Assembly (NCBI GenBank): GCA_013398955.1
Contig: VWPU01004997.1
Span: 96,014-160,013, forward strand
Direction: 5' to 3'
Length of the DNA stretch: 64,000 nt
From: Callaeas wilsoni
Lineage: Eukaryota > Chordata > Aves > Passeriformes > Callaeidae
Each line of letters opens with the position of its first letter. Position 1 is the first letter of the stretch. The notes under the pieces were generated by a model, which did no database searches, was not told the origin of the DNA, and saw only the letters and a program-made list of their open reading frames with translations. Of the stretch, positions 13,792-26,960 are shown piece by piece. The translations under genes were made by a program, and so were the position numbers.

Positions 13792-13999
13792 TAATTTGAA
13801 AGGGAAATACTAAGATTAGTTTCATTATAATGAAAATAATGATATAAGGTGCTGGACTTTTTAAAGGCCCAGTGGAGTTTCTTTGAGCTTCGTGGCACCA
13901 GATTAACACGGGAACTTGTTATAACATCTACAGGTATTTCAAACGCAAAACCATGTTGTTTGTTTCCCTACTTTGCTTTTGTTCTCTCTGCAGTTTCAA

Positions 14000-16199
14000 A
14001 GTTCTCATTGAATTCAGTAGTTTGACTGATTGCAATTTTAAATGCAGTAATGATGTGTTGTCTAGGCACACTTAAGAAATAAGAAATTTGTTACATCAAC
14101 ATTTCCAGCTATGATGTGCTGGAACCATAAACATAATTTATTTTTTTTTACGTAACTTCATTGAACTTTGAGACTGCCTTGAATTAAAATATTGTTACAA
14201 TTAAAAGCAATGTCTATCAGAATATGTTGACAATAGTTTTGCTTATTAAAGGAGCTAAATATCTATTTCACAGTTGAATTTTTTTTTTCAGTCTACACTT
14301 TAAATGGGAAATTTCAACAGTCTCTGCTAAAAAAAGGATGTCTTGCTTGTGAGGAAAGAACTGCTGTCATGGTGTTTTGCCTGTTTAGAAGGCATAAAAA
14401 ATGCAGTAAAAGAGATCAACATTCACCTCTGGGAAATAGTTACAGACCTTTAAAAGAAACTGGCAATACTGTTGAAACTTAATACCAGCTTTCAAAATCA
14501 TTCCATTTAGTTGTTCTGCTGGACACTTTATACTCCTGTGAAAGATGTGCTGGCTGCCAGGCTACGCTGAATTTTTGTCATAGTGGTTTTGACACAAAAC
14601 CAGTTTTGGCTCTTTTCTAGAAGCAGCTGCCTACTTGAGAATATAAGCTGATGCCAAACCTAAGCCCAGTCTTAACAGTTAACAGAAGAACTGGCATCAA
14701 ACCAGTGGGAGCACAAGTTGTCTGCTTTTCCAGTGTAGTATTTTTGAAGGGATGCTACACATTTGTTGAAATGAAACTGTTGTTGATATAAAAAGTTTTG
14801 ATACCAAACTAAAATACAGTGACTTGGAACTAGCATCATTTTTTCTTACCAAAAATATATACTCTCATAAGGTCTGTAATGCGAGCTGTTTAAAAATGTC
14901 TCATGTTGATCACTGGTGTGAAATATCAAGCTGCTGAAAGCTTATGGTATTTTGCTCCTGCCCAAGCTTGTTGATTAGCTAAGATTTCTATTATCCTCAC
15001 CTCTGTTTTCTGCAGTTACCTTGCTATTACAAAACAATGTAGAATAAATGGCACTGAGCAGGAGTAAAGATAGAAGAATCAAACTGTTCTTTAGTATTTA
15101 TGGGAAGAAACAAGATTTGAATGTGAAGAACAACTGGAGTTGCAGGAAGGAAATCTAAAACATGAGTATCTCTAAAAAACAGCAAGGAGAATAATAAAAC
15201 CAAGTCACTTCAGGACTGATCATATATACTGATTAGTTATACTCTGTTGCAGTTACTCAGAAAAGACAAAACTAAAATTAATATATGTTAAAAATGACAT
15301 ACAAATTTTATGAAACTATTTAAATTTATTAAAGGAATGGTAAGTAGAGTAGGCAGATGTTTATTTTTCTGATGTATTGAAATGTAATTTTCTTCTTGAC
15401 ACTGGTTGCAGCTATCTTTTACTGATTTGCGAAAAAATGACTGTCCCTTGCCCTTTGTCCTATCTACACCACACTTTTATCTGAGATGGGATCATTTCTG
15501 CAGTGTAAGAATGTCTGCACTAGAATTTGTTTGAAGTTGATTTGTGGAAAATTAATCTGAGGTACCGGAATGAAATGTTTAAGAGATTAGTCCTTCCAGT
15601 AGAAAGCAAGGCAAACAAAGCTATAAATACCACTCAAAAGTTGTTAACCAGTGCCTGTTAAAAATGGTTCCAGAGAATGTCAGAGGAAGATAACAAGTGC
15701 ATATTCATAAAATAATAATCTACAAAATTTCAAGAAATGCATTAATGGACTGCTAACATATACAGAATTCTACATCATGTAAGTAGTCTAAAATGTACAA
15801 AACCTAAAGCACTAATGAAAACATACTACACCTCAAAGGTTCTTATTTTGTTGTTTTGAGCCTGAGTCCTACATAACCCTGTAACATTTTCATGCTTGCC
15901 CAAGTTTAGTCACTTGAACATCACACGTGAAGATTTGTAAGGAAGGTTAAGTGCATAAATAAATACTTGTTGGCCTGGTATGTTAGGAAAGGACCCAAAC
16001 ATCATCAAGGCAGGCACAGAAAATTTAGATTTCTTTATTGCTATTTATTTCAGTGCTATACAGCTATTACTCCAGTAATACGTCTCCAGGATTGATGGGG
16101 TCTTTTATGCCTCAGGACATCTAGCCTTTTGCTATATTCCCTTTCATTCTTGTCTTGCTCACAGCCTTGCCCTGCTCTCCCCCCTCTTTGCAAAATACT
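14000..16199. other. Intronic or intergenic AT-rich DNA of the decayed minus-strand gene
   Basis: Nothing firm is seen here. On the minus strand around 14745-14645 there is a short open protein-like stretch that could be one more exon remnant ending at a gtaggc donor, but no good acceptor supports it. The rest is AT-rich without a recognised repeat. Confidence 0.3.
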
Positions 16200-17159
16200 T
16201 TACTGGTGCTCAAAAGGCCCGAGCATAGTTTGATTTTGCTCTTTTTCTAGAGAAGCAATTGCCTGCTTGGAACTACATTCCCTTAACTGAGCACATGGTT
16301 GACTTGACAGATGGTATGTCAGCTGAGTTAAACAAAACTCCTGGATTTTGAAAGTAAGTCCACCATAAATTAAACTACCTGACAAGGTCTGAAAAGAACA
16401 TATTTAATGATTTATTTGGGTTACATTAAATTCAGCACAGCTGCAAGAACATATTAATTGTAATTATATCTTGCTTAACCCCAGCAAAAATGGTGCATCA
16501 GAAGCTCAGACATACTATTTCCAGCTCTTGTGCTGATACGATTTGTGATCAGTATTTTATTTCCTGCCTTTATTTCTCTTTGCCAAGAATACATGCCAAG
16601 TAATATTACAGAAATCTATAGCCTCAAACTGCCATTCTCCCTGGGCTTTAAGAATGACCTTTCTTCTTTCAGAGAAGACATGCATCAGTTAAAGAACTTC
16701 TGGACTCCTTCAACCAGGATGAATTAAATGGCAGTAATTTAGAATAAGAACTTACTCACCCCTTAAAATGTGATAACATGCCAAAGTATCTCAATACCTA
16801 TTTCCAACTGCTGTACTTGAACTTTCCACAAAGCAAAAGCAATATTCATACAAGCAGAAAGCATGTCTGAATCTACCCTTTCAGAAGTAACCTGGCTGTA
16901 CTCCAGGAAGTTCTGTACAGTTAGTCCTTTCTTTACATACGAAGAAAAAAGTGCCATATTAGTTAACAGAATGACTATTAACATTAAATTCATTGTCTTT
17001 TGGCCAAAAAGGGCTCAAAGCTTTTTTTCGGTTCATTAGAATGTTACCTGGCAGGGGGAAAAAATGAGAAAAGTGACTAAGGACTACACCTGCAAAATAT
17101 AAAAAACCCAACTGTATGAGACTTTTGACCTTGTAACAGCTGCAAAATATGCTCCCAAG

Positions 17160-17400
17160 AAAGTTGTCTTTATGCCACTTCCATGTGCTGTGACAGCCTC
17201 TTGTCACAAAGGAACAGGGAACTGGAAGGCGGACGCGGTGAGGCGAGTGCTGGTGTTCCCGTGTGACTGCAAGGTGCCCAAGGAACCCCTGTTTGCCATC
17301 CCCTGCAGGCAGGGTTTCTGCAGGAGAACAGCACTCAGCTCTGAGCGGGGACGAGGAGAACCCAGAAGAGAGGAAAGCCAATAAGCAGTGAGGAAACCTG
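17160..17400. other. Locally GC-richer patch upstream of the decayed gene
   Basis: This patch is clearly richer in G+C and CpG than its flanks (for example ggcggacgcggtgaggcgag near 17228) and lies just upstream of the first block of the minus-strand decayed gene. It could be that gene's old promoter or first exon. Open frames on both strands here follow from base composition and are not called as genes. Confidence 0.25.
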
Positions 17401-18764
17401 ACGTTAAGGACAAGCTGATAAAATTGTGTGTGTTTGGTCTAGCAAACAGGAGATGAAGGGCGCATGAAAGAGTCTGGAGCGGAGGCACTGAACATGCAGT
17501 GAGGAAATACCTGGCCTGTTCTTGTGCTTTGTCATTCTGGACTGGCTTTCAAGCAGGGCCTTAAAAAAGGTTTAAAGGCCGTCATGAAGACAGGCTCCTT
17601 CCCCACATCCAGAGAAATTAGCAATATTCATGGAACTTTCTTTTACCTGATCAAGAGTTCTTTAGTTGACAAAATTAATGCAAACAACAGTGATTTACTA
17701 AACCTTTTCCCTCAGCCTGTTCAGTTTATTTATGCAAGCTATAAACATTTAAAGTGATTTAAGGGAAAAGTTAATGTATTTTTGCTGGGAGCTACATGAC
17801 ATGAATATTTATAACTGCCCTGTAACGCAATCACTATTTATTCACTAACACCTACGTGTGAAGTCACGGGCCTGTTAGCAAGTCAGCTGTTGGGACGATG
17901 GAATAGAGATAACTTGAATTAAAGAGCCCTGGAGATTATTTCCACCCTTTACAGTGTTGCTATGAATTCTAAAAAGAAAAGAAGGCTCTCCTACACTTTT
18001 GCTTCCCAGCAGATCATGGTTGGTCATCTTCTCTCAAATACAATGAAAATGTTTCCATTTTTATTAAAATGCAATCTTTATCAAGCAAGATTTCTGTCAA
18101 TCCATTAAATGTTTGCTGAGAGAGCTACCTCACATTTGTGTATTTTCTTCCCTCTTTTCACATGAAGCCACAGGAACACTAAAAAAGAACCCCTTATGAC
18201 TTACAATGTTAAAATGCAAACAAAATAACAGAAAAAAAATTAGGTTGTTACTTGTGCTGAACAGGTATGACCTCACACAGAAATGCGATTGTTTTCCTGA
18301 TAGACTGCATGTCTCAGACAGGTTTTACTAAACCCTGTATGAGACTAAAAGATTTACAGCCAAAGAAATATTTCAACTCCGGGAAGCTTTCTGCAAAACA
18401 AGGCATTGCTCCACTCTCCAAGGCAGAGCAGAGCCTTCTGCTGTGGCTCCTGCAGAGCTGGTTCAAAGGCAGTCTGGCAACTCTGGCTAAAACCTTTTCT
18501 CTCCACTGAAATCAATCATATGCTGGTATTCAAACCTGCAGATTTATTTGTTTACAGAAAGCTCTCACTTAGGTAGAGAATTCATTAAATATACAAGAGA
18601 GGAGAGATTTAGATGCTGTTTCATATTACGTCTTTCAAAACTAAAATTATATTTAATTTTCTATAAGAGATATAATAGCATTTTAACTCTTCAGCTGTTG
18701 CATTTTAATGTGTTTAGTAAGAATCTTTTCCTGTATTCCATTTACTAGCATAGCAATATAGTAA

Positions 18765-18885
18765 TTTAATCAATTCTTAAAATTGGAGAAGCATTTAGAT
18801 CGAAAAGACCTTTAAGATCATTGAGTCTAACTGCAAACCTAACACTGCCAAGTCCACTGCATTCTTAGCTGGTCTGAGACTATTT
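18765..18885. repeat. CR1 LINE fragment, short
   Basis: The segment holds the avian CR1-like run gaaaagacctttaagatcat, then gagtctaactgc, aacctaacactgccaagtcc. This resembles the familiar CR1 3'-region consensus 'aagacc...aagatcat..agtc.aac....aacctaacactgccaagtcca'. Only about 120 bases remain; both ends fade into unique DNA. Confidence 0.65.
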
Positions 18886-21279
18886 ATTTTGGTTTAAATC
18901 TGATGGTAACAGGCAGCTTCTTCACCCAAATTAGAAGCCATCAGTGAAAGCTGTCATTTCTTGTTCAGTGTTCTTTATGTCCATCTTCAGTAGCAAGACC
19001 AGGAGCATGTGGCCTGTGGCCAGGCCTCTCCTGCTTGTAGCAGTGGCAATTTTCTGTACCAGTTACTGTGCACGGACACGGCTGCAGAGGGAAAGGTGCA
19101 CTCTGGATTGGAGACTTCAAGATATGCTTGGACATGTAGACAGGATTTTTCTTGTTTGTTTTTGCAGCAGGCTATTTAATCACAGATGTTTTTCTTGGAC
19201 AAAGGAAGCCTTTTTAAGGAACAAAATAAAAGGCAATTATCAGGATTTCACAGCTGTAATTTTACTGTATGCTATACATTGGATTTAACTCCAACAGCAT
19301 GCAATGTAGCTGCCTCTCAATTGTTGTAGTACAACCTCCTAATATAAATCTTTGTGTTTTGTTTTAACGACATAACCTCATGGTTATCTACACTGTATGT
19401 CATTTTAGCATAGAATAATCCAAAATAACAATTTCCCCAATGATAGAACATTTCAGTAATAAAATCTGTCCTTTGTAGTAAGGACAGAGTTGTTCATGTA
19501 GTGTGACACTGAGCAACCTACACGACCAAGTGACCGACTTGTGGGGTGAGGACACTTGCAGGACTCCAACCATAAAGTTTGTTGCAAGAGATGACACTGA
19601 TGACCCATCTTAACAAATAACTTGGCCATGTCCTATAGTTTCAACATAAGCTGAGGTCTTCCGTGTTTTCCCATACTAGTGACACTGAGGTAAAAATAAC
19701 TCCCTGACCTCCAGAGTGTAATATGACACACGAGGTTTAGTTTCCTTTATCCTCCTGCCTAAGCTCTAACACTGAAGCCCAAGTGTTTACTCTCACTTCA
19801 CTTACTCTTCCAGACTCATGTAAAAGTAAAGACAACAATGTCACCAATGTCACCAATAAGTGATCATGTCTTATTAAATTAATGTTACTGGTATTCAGAA
19901 TGTTCATAGCTTGTGGGATTTCAACTGAGAAAAAACAGTACTAAAAAACCTAGCAGTAAACTTTAACAAAAGCAAATACTTTCTTCTGGAACTGAAGTAC
20001 ACCCGTAAGTGTCTGAAGCACAGCTTTCAGTGTTTTCAAACGTTTGATTTATGGCACTTCACAGTATGCGACTGGGAAGCTGAAAAGGCTTTTCATAGTT
20101 CTGGGGATCTTGCATAACTTGGGAAACTCTTGGTAGTTCTTAATTAGTCCACTATGATTTGCTCTGTGGGACACTGTACACACCAAGTAATCAAGAGCCA
20201 AGTGGAGAACAAAGGAGCAAAGTGCAAAATACTCACAAATTGACTGCTGAGAAATCATTTTTGAAAAGTTAGCAAAGTCAACCATCATTTTAATTTTAGG
20301 GCTGGATGCCTTCTAATATTAGCAAAGAATGGATTTGAAATTGGATCAACTGTGCTGGCAGACAAAAGACTAACCCATTAATAGGGCTATCCTATTTACT
20401 GCAAAGGCAAATGGACTGGCAATAAATCCCTAATCTTAAAGATTAGCATTAAGATATTTTACATCTCAGTTCTTAAGGTGTACTTTTAAACAGTGAGACA
20501 TTCCGAAAATCTTCCTCATGGAACATGTAGTCTTCGGCAAGAACTGAGTGAAAACTTCAAAGGTGTTCTGATCTTATATTTGTGAAACAACATGGTTTTC
20601 TTTCTTTTACGAGGCTTGCTAATTAGAACTTATTTGTCACTCTTACCACATGTACACGAGTCTGTTCCCCTTAGAGGCAAAATGTATGAGGTCAACATGC
20701 ATTGGCATATTTGATTTGCGCACACTGTACAGAATCTATAGAGAAAGGTCTTTGAGATTATGTTTTGAAAAACTTTACTTTTAAAGACAACCTAAATTTG
20801 GATCAAATACAACTACAGAGTCCCGCAGAAGTCTGAAAGTTTAGGGAATAAAGGCTGTCCTTACTATTTGTTCATCCAACAACTGTTCCTACACTGTAAA
20901 GTATTGTGTTATTATAAGTTCTCTAAATAAAATACCAGAGAACTTTTATTAAAGGTCCAAGTTTATTTGCAGTGTACAAACAATTCAAAGGTAATTCAGT
21001 AATTAAGAGAAAAGTAACAAGAGTGCACTAAAAGCAAAGATGGAAGAGTGGGATCAGTACTGATGGGGTTGTACTGTAACATGCTGCATTCAAAGTGGCT
21101 CTGTTAAGGAACATCTGGTTGTATTTAAATGGCAAAGTTTGGACTCAGCATGATAATACAAACAAAATGATGACATTGGCTTCAGCCTCTAATAACCAGC
21201 TGCTTGCAAACAGGGTGTCAATGTAGCTACTGCTGAGCAGATCAGAATCTTCTAAGCTTCCATACTCCTGCTTTTAATC

Positions 21280-21296
21280 AGAGAGAGAGAGAGAGA
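21280..21296. repeat. (AG)n microsatellite
   Basis: A run of about eight perfect AG dinucleotides in otherwise unique AT-rich DNA. Confidence 0.9.
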
Positions 21297-24200
21297 ACAC
21301 AGGTATATCAAAAATGGACTGACAATAATACAGGGGAATCTATAACAGAAAGGAACTTTGCTGTTTCGAAGAAAGTCTGAGCAGTTGTATTAGAAGGTCA
21401 GTTGCTTAAGATAAAAGAACAACCCAACCCAACAGATGTCTTTAAACCGACTCGTCCAGAAGAAATTTCTTTAAATGCTGTTGAACTGGGTTACAAACAT
21501 AACTAAGGACTTCATATTCTTCAATCATAGTACCCACATACTAATTTGGGACCTGAAACAAGAAAAAAATATTTAAGATGCTATTTTTTACAGCTACAAA
21601 TCCTCCTTAGTTTGTTTTTACACATAATCACTTTTAATAGCCTTCGAAATAGACGTGGACAAAGAGCATTATCTTTAAAAATCCCTGCAGCGTTATAAGA
21701 CTTGCTGAAACAATGATTCTAACTCCTATGTTGTTTTCCAGGAAAAGGAAGACTGTGATTCCCTCACTCTCATTAATAAATAGCCAGATGCTCATTAAGT
21801 TAATCCAACATAGATAAGACAATCTGTATAATCAAAGGGTAGGGTCTCAAAGCTGAATGATTTAGTTGTCTAAAACATTAAGTCAAACCATCTGTTTTAA
21901 AACAAGTATGTGTACAAGGGACTATTTTTTTCCAAATAAGCCCCCAAAATTGACCAGGAAAAACCTGATGTGTTGCTCATTCCTCTTGTAATAGAGAAGG
22001 TTATATGAGCAAGAGAAACGTAAAATTAAAGTCTGTGACATTAATCAAAATAGTGATAAAAAAATCTTAGAGACCTTTTAAGTTTATCTGAAGATGGAGA
22101 TATTTTTGCTGGTGTTTCTTTGCCCTCCTAGCAAAGTTAACATTTGAAAACTTGTCCATATTTTAAAAGATATCTATTCCCACTTCTGCTTTGCAGCATG
22201 GACAGCACTGAACAAAACCAGCTTGCAATAATGTGCAACAAAGATATGTATAAGCAAATAATAAATTCTAGTGAGAGTAGATGAAGCAGTGAAAAGAAAA
22301 AGGTACCTGAAAGGCAACAGAACCAGATAGGACAAATAAAATTAAAAGATGGGATGTCAAAGTTTATTTTTGCAGTCTGTTTTTAAAACCTGCAGTATAG
22401 AGAAGCTAAGTTTTCCATAAAAGAAGGACTAATGTTACTCTTCAAAGCATTTAAATAACTGCAGCTGGTCAAGACAGACATCTCACAGTTTCTGTTCCTT
22501 AAAGGGGTATTTTCCACTACCTCCTCCTCTGCTCCTAGCTTACTCCACATTTGTACTTTTGTGATTATGATAGTAAAAAACCAACCTTCATAAAAGTATT
22601 GTTTTCTGCCAGCTTAGTGAGCAGAATTGCCTTACAGAGGGGGCTGGGCAAGTGCCAGAGCCAGTCAAATGCTGAAGGCCACTGGAGTAGGAGGAGATAT
22701 GCAGCTAGGAGCAGGGGAAGGTAAATATAGAAGCCTAAATTTAGACCTTTTCCTTTACTTGCCTAGCACTTTGGTGCTTGTAGTCACTCTCATTTGTAAG
22801 TCACACTTACTCTGCTTACTGCAGAAATTTGTATGATGGAAAGATGAAGATAAAAAGAAAAGGCAAATGATCAGTGAATTTGTTTTTGTAAACAAAGTCA
22901 CTTGGCTTTAACCAAAGATAAGAAACAGGTGCACTTACACTTATTTTTGAACTGATTCTGTTTCTCTCCTGGAATACGTGGTTGACACTGTGTTTGTTGT
23001 TTGAACTAATTAAGGTTGAAAAACTACCAAAAATAATCTCTGTTTTTAAATACTTATAAAAATTGTCATCTGCTGGGATCTGGCTAAAGTCACAGATTTA
23101 CTGTCCTGAATAATTTCATGACCCCTATGAATAACTGCTGTGTCCACAGAATGTACATTTCAAAAGGAACATCAAAGTGGTCCCAGGACTCACCCTGTGT
23201 GGTAGAACTTCAAAAGGAACCAGCATCAACCATCAAACACGTGGCTGGAAGCAACATCTCCATCACAGTCAGGAGCATAAGTTCCAAGCTGCACTGAGTA
23301 CTACTCACGTTTACACAGCACCCCTTCAGTGCTGACCCTTAAGGAGCTCAGGACACGCTCATTCTTCCATGAATTAAGTGCATGAGCAACACATTCTTGG
23401 GGGACTTATGCTGTAGGGATATGCTTAAACCCACCCTGCACACCAGAATGAACTTGTGAACAAGAACAAAGCTGATGCATAAGGTTCCAAATTCACTTAG
23501 ATTTAGCAATTTTTACCTTGTTTTTGTCATGTTCTAAAATGATTAAATGAATATAACGTGGATTTGGTTTCCTGTAATCTGATGCTATTTCAATTTGGTT
23601 TGTTTAGGGGTATTTAACTGGTTTATTCTTCAAGCTTTTTGAGTTGAATTACATTTTCTAAGATGTTTCTAAGTGGCAATATCAGTCAGACACAAAAAAA
23701 GCAGACAGGGTAAAACTCACAGACTTAACCAAAATGCAGTCTGACTTTGTTCTCATTAGCTACAGGAGATAAGATCTTAACTTGATTAAATTAATATCAG
23801 ATAAGACCCTAGTGGAAACAAAATCTTTTTTAGCTGTTTTTTGTCTGCTAGCACTTAGAGAATACACACTCCTGTATAAACATAACTTACCAGTGGCCAT
23901 TTATGGAGCATCAGGGATGAGCCATATAATTTATGCAATCTGTAACAAGAGAAGAAATAAAGGAGTCCAGACTTACATTTTGCTTCCATAGTAAAATGGA
24001 AAAAGTTATTTATAAAATATGAACCTTACCAAAATGAACAAAAATATCTATCTGGATGATTATTCTGAGGTTTGCTTCTGCTCACTTGCAAACATTTTAG
24101 AAGCATTGTCTATCCTTATAATGCTGTCCTAACTTGTATCTCTCACACCAACCTCTAAAGTGTTCTAAATTTTCATAATTCAGAAGGTGAACTTCTATTC

Positions 24201-25879
24201 TGAAACCCTCAAATGGGAACTTTTTCTAATAAATATTTTTTAAAGTTCTAAAGTACAATGTCATTCTCTATACTTCCAGAATATGCCTAATGATTTGTTT
24301 CCTGTCTTGTCAGTTCTCATCTTTCTAAAGGCAATTTTTGGATTAGCTCACATTTTATGAGTCCATTTTTTTGAGGAGAGAATGTTGTCTTCAGTAGATT
24401 CAATCATGCGAGAGTTTAAAAGGCAGTCTAGCAACAACTGAAATCAGCGGCACCTTTTACATTCACACCCAACCCACTTTTTGATTAACGTGCGAGACTA
24501 CTGTTGCAAATACCCATCTATCTACCTGAAAATCCTGTGCTACAGAACACAGGGCAATAGCACATTTGTAGCAATGGCTAAACACTGTTACCATCTAATG
24601 ACTGCTTTCTGGTTCATATTATCTTTGTAGCAACAACCAGTTTCATATTGTAAGAATTTAATGATATTCTGGGGATGTCACCTATGTTTTTATCTTCTGT
24701 CAGTGCCGTGTAAGTGGCTTAAAAACAAAAGAAGTCGCCTATCAGGGCTGTTAAGCTCCCAGAAGGCAGCAGACTGGTTTTGTTTGCTGCTTTGCAACAC
24801 TGTCAGTAGCTTTAGCAGGTAATAGATTTAGTATAGTTTGTGTTTGACAAAAGCCAAACAAAGAGTTGAGACAAACATAATTAAAGAGCTGAGATGATCA
24901 GCCTCCTGCAAATGAGAGTTTGTTTTGCTATGGTGCTTTATAGTTTAGAAATAAAGTCTAATGTAATTATCTTCCCTACGTGCACTTAAAAAGCCAACTT
25001 TTAACAACAACAAAAAAACTTTCTTAATTCATTTTTATCCAAACACAAAGTAATGAATATCTGGCGATATAGATGAGTGCAGTAGTTGCTTGGTAGCCTG
25101 ACTGTCTCTGCGACAACGAAGGAAAACAACTCCTTGATAAAACACACAACCTTTGAGAGAGGAAGTAGAATGGAAATCAAAATGTAAGCCTTGTGGCAAT
25201 AGAATTGGACTCCACTATTGCATTTACTAGCACATTTATGGGTATTACCGTGCATAGTTTGCCTTTCCCTCTTTTACAGCCTTATAATTTTTATTTGCCC
25301 CTAAGATTTTTACCCTCTTGAAAAACTTCACCTCTGGCTTATCTGTTTCAGATGGTAGATAATAACCATGGACCAGGGGAGGGAGGAGTAATTAAATTAT
25401 TTAGTGTGAGACTATCCTGTCTCCTGAGCAGTTGTCTTTCCAGGCAGTGACCATCCCTTTGCCCCGAAGGGAGCAGCAAAAAGGCAATAAAAGAACATTA
25501 AGAGGGGGCTGTGGCCTGGGGTTCATTACCTTAGACAGGGTAACTATTAATCTGCAAGAGGAAGACAAGAAATCTTTCATTACACCCCAGATAAATCTGC
25601 TGAGCAGCCAATTCCTTTCTATTATACTCAGGCACCATGGGCCACTTTTAATCACGATTCTGGGAAGTCCATTACATGTATTTTAAAGGAGCCAAATTTT
25701 GGGTGTAGCTATGCCCCTCTTGAGGGCTGGAACACACCAACGGTACTGTTCCATTTTTATTGCCATATCCACTGTGACTGGCGCGTAGGACCTATGCAGT
25801 AGGAACCCAAAAAATCACCAGATTTTAGGGTTTCCACCCTCCCCAGCCCCTCAGTCTGGAGCTTGAGGGTCTCTCGGGT

Positions 25880-26960
25880 GTAACTCATGTGGATGTGACT
25901 TTGTGCAGCGTCCGCCGGGGCTTCACGGGAGCCCCGTGTCCCCGAGGCCCTCAGGGACCGCGGGCTGAGGGCAGGGCCCCCGGCCCGGGCTGGGAAAGGC
26001 GCCGCTCCCGTACCGTCAGCGCTAAGTCTCTTCTCCATCCTGCCCCTGCGGGAAAGAGGGAGCCTGGTCCGCCGCTCCGGCTGCGGCGGGGGAGGCGACC
26101 GCGGCTCTCCTCGCCCACCGATAGCGGAGGGGCCGATGCGAGCTCCGCGGGGCGGCGGGGGGGAGCTCCGGCCCTGCAAACACCTCCCTCCGCACCAGCG
26201 GGTACCGCACGGTTCCGCGCAACCCCTGCGGAGCTCGTACGCTCCTCGCGGCTTTTCCCTCGGGGCGACCACGCGGGAGGTAGCGGATTTCTGCCGGGGA
26301 GGGGCGAGGAGGCGATGGAGGCGGTGACGGAGGCGGTGATGCCGGGGCGGCGCGGCGGGGAGGCGGCGACGGCGATGCCGGCGTGGGGAGGCGGGACGGA
26401 GGGGCCGCCATCGCGTGTCGGGTGGCAACGGGCGGGGAGCATCCCGAGACAGCTCCGCGGGAGCGGAGGTAACGCGGTTCCGGCCGGCACAGCCGGGGTG
26501 GGGTTTCGGCTTCATTCCCCCGTTTCCTTCAGCTCCCTTCACTTGAGGGAAGGCGGGCAGGGAGCGGCCTCAGTGCAGGCGCTGCCGGCGGCAGCGCCAG
26601 CCCTGCAGCATCTGGGGCGGCGGCTTTGGCGACCTGGGCGGCTGCAAGTGTGCGGTGGTAGCAAGATAAATGCAGTGTGTTTCTGTATTGTCCTTAGAGG
26701 GTGCCCCAACTCTGACAGTCCCCGTCTGAGGCGGGTGCCTGCAGCTACTTCCTTCCCGAGGCTGTCCAGGAGGCTTGAAATCGGTGTGAACCTCTCTTGT
26801 TTTCTAAGGAGAAAGAGGGTCACCGCCGCCTGTGGAGAGCGGAGCGGCCTCCGGGAGTAGAAATGACACCGCTGCAAATGAGCCCTCCCTCCTGCGGCGG
26901 GACCCCCTCAGGGTCTCAGGCCGGCGGCGACAGCCCCTGGAGTCGTGCTTATGGCGACTC
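25880..26960 (+). promoter_or_regulatory. SLC7A6: CpG island, likely SLC7A6 promoter and 5' exon
   Basis: Strongly GC- and CpG-rich block with GGGGCGG-type GC boxes around 26340, in sharp contrast to AT-rich flanks. It lies about 5-6 kb upstream of the first coding exon of SLC7A6 in the same direction, which fits the family's non-coding first exon. A good candidate donor follows 26468 (GGAG then gtaacg); another follows 27015 (ACAG then gtaatt). No TATA box was seen. The transcription start cannot be fixed without transcript data. Long open frames on both strands are a by-product of the GC content. Confidence 0.75.

Larger units (their letters stand above)
12733..16993 (-). pseudogene. Probable decayed multi-exon membrane-protein gene, unrecognised
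   Basis: Four protein-like blocks lie on the minus strand. (a) 16993-16760: an ATG with A at -3, a hydrophobic leader-like start (MNLMLIVILLTNMALFSSY) and a perfect gtgagtaag donor, but a TAA one codon before it. (b) 16388-16204: acceptor ttcttttcag, open in the phase block (a) would supply, donor gtaaag. (c) about 13965-13792: open and protein-like (KLHWAFKKSSTLYHYFHYNE), ending where an LTR begins. (d) 13212-12733: one frame with hydrophobic, cysteine-rich membrane-like stretches, then a Ser-rich, polar tail ending at a perfect gtaagt donor; adjacent TGA and TAA codons near 13020-13017 interrupt it. Shared phase between (a) and (b), good splice sites and biased composition suggest a former gene. 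In-frame stops and the LTR suggest it is dead. I do not recognise the family. The gene would converge on the RIPK2-like gene. Chance ORFs cannot be excluded. Confidence 0.35.
17401..25860. other. Long AT-rich intergenic stretch
   Basis: No gene, RNA or array was recognised over most of this 8.4 kb. It includes the CR1 scrap and the short AG microsatellite listed separately. Open frames up to 114 codons (18944-19288) have no family resemblance I recognise, no supporting splice context, and are treated as chance. The last 0.5 kb (25380-25860) is less AT-rich and leads into the CpG island. Confidence 0.5.

Noticed and set aside
16959..17488. Minus-strand frames of 94 and 140 codons and a plus-strand frame of 70
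   Set aside because: They overlap each other in a GC-richer patch, lack recognisable domains and have no supporting splice sites.
18944..19288. Plus-strand 114-codon frame next to the CR1 scrap
   Set aside because: No family resemblance, no splice context and a composition like random translation.
25757..26877. Long open frames on both strands (up to 323 codons) in the CpG island
   Set aside because: They overlap on both strands, are Pro/Ala/Arg/Gly-rich, match no family and arise from scarcity of stop codons in GC-rich DNA. Only the short frame from 26315 is discussed, as a hypothetical 5' extension.
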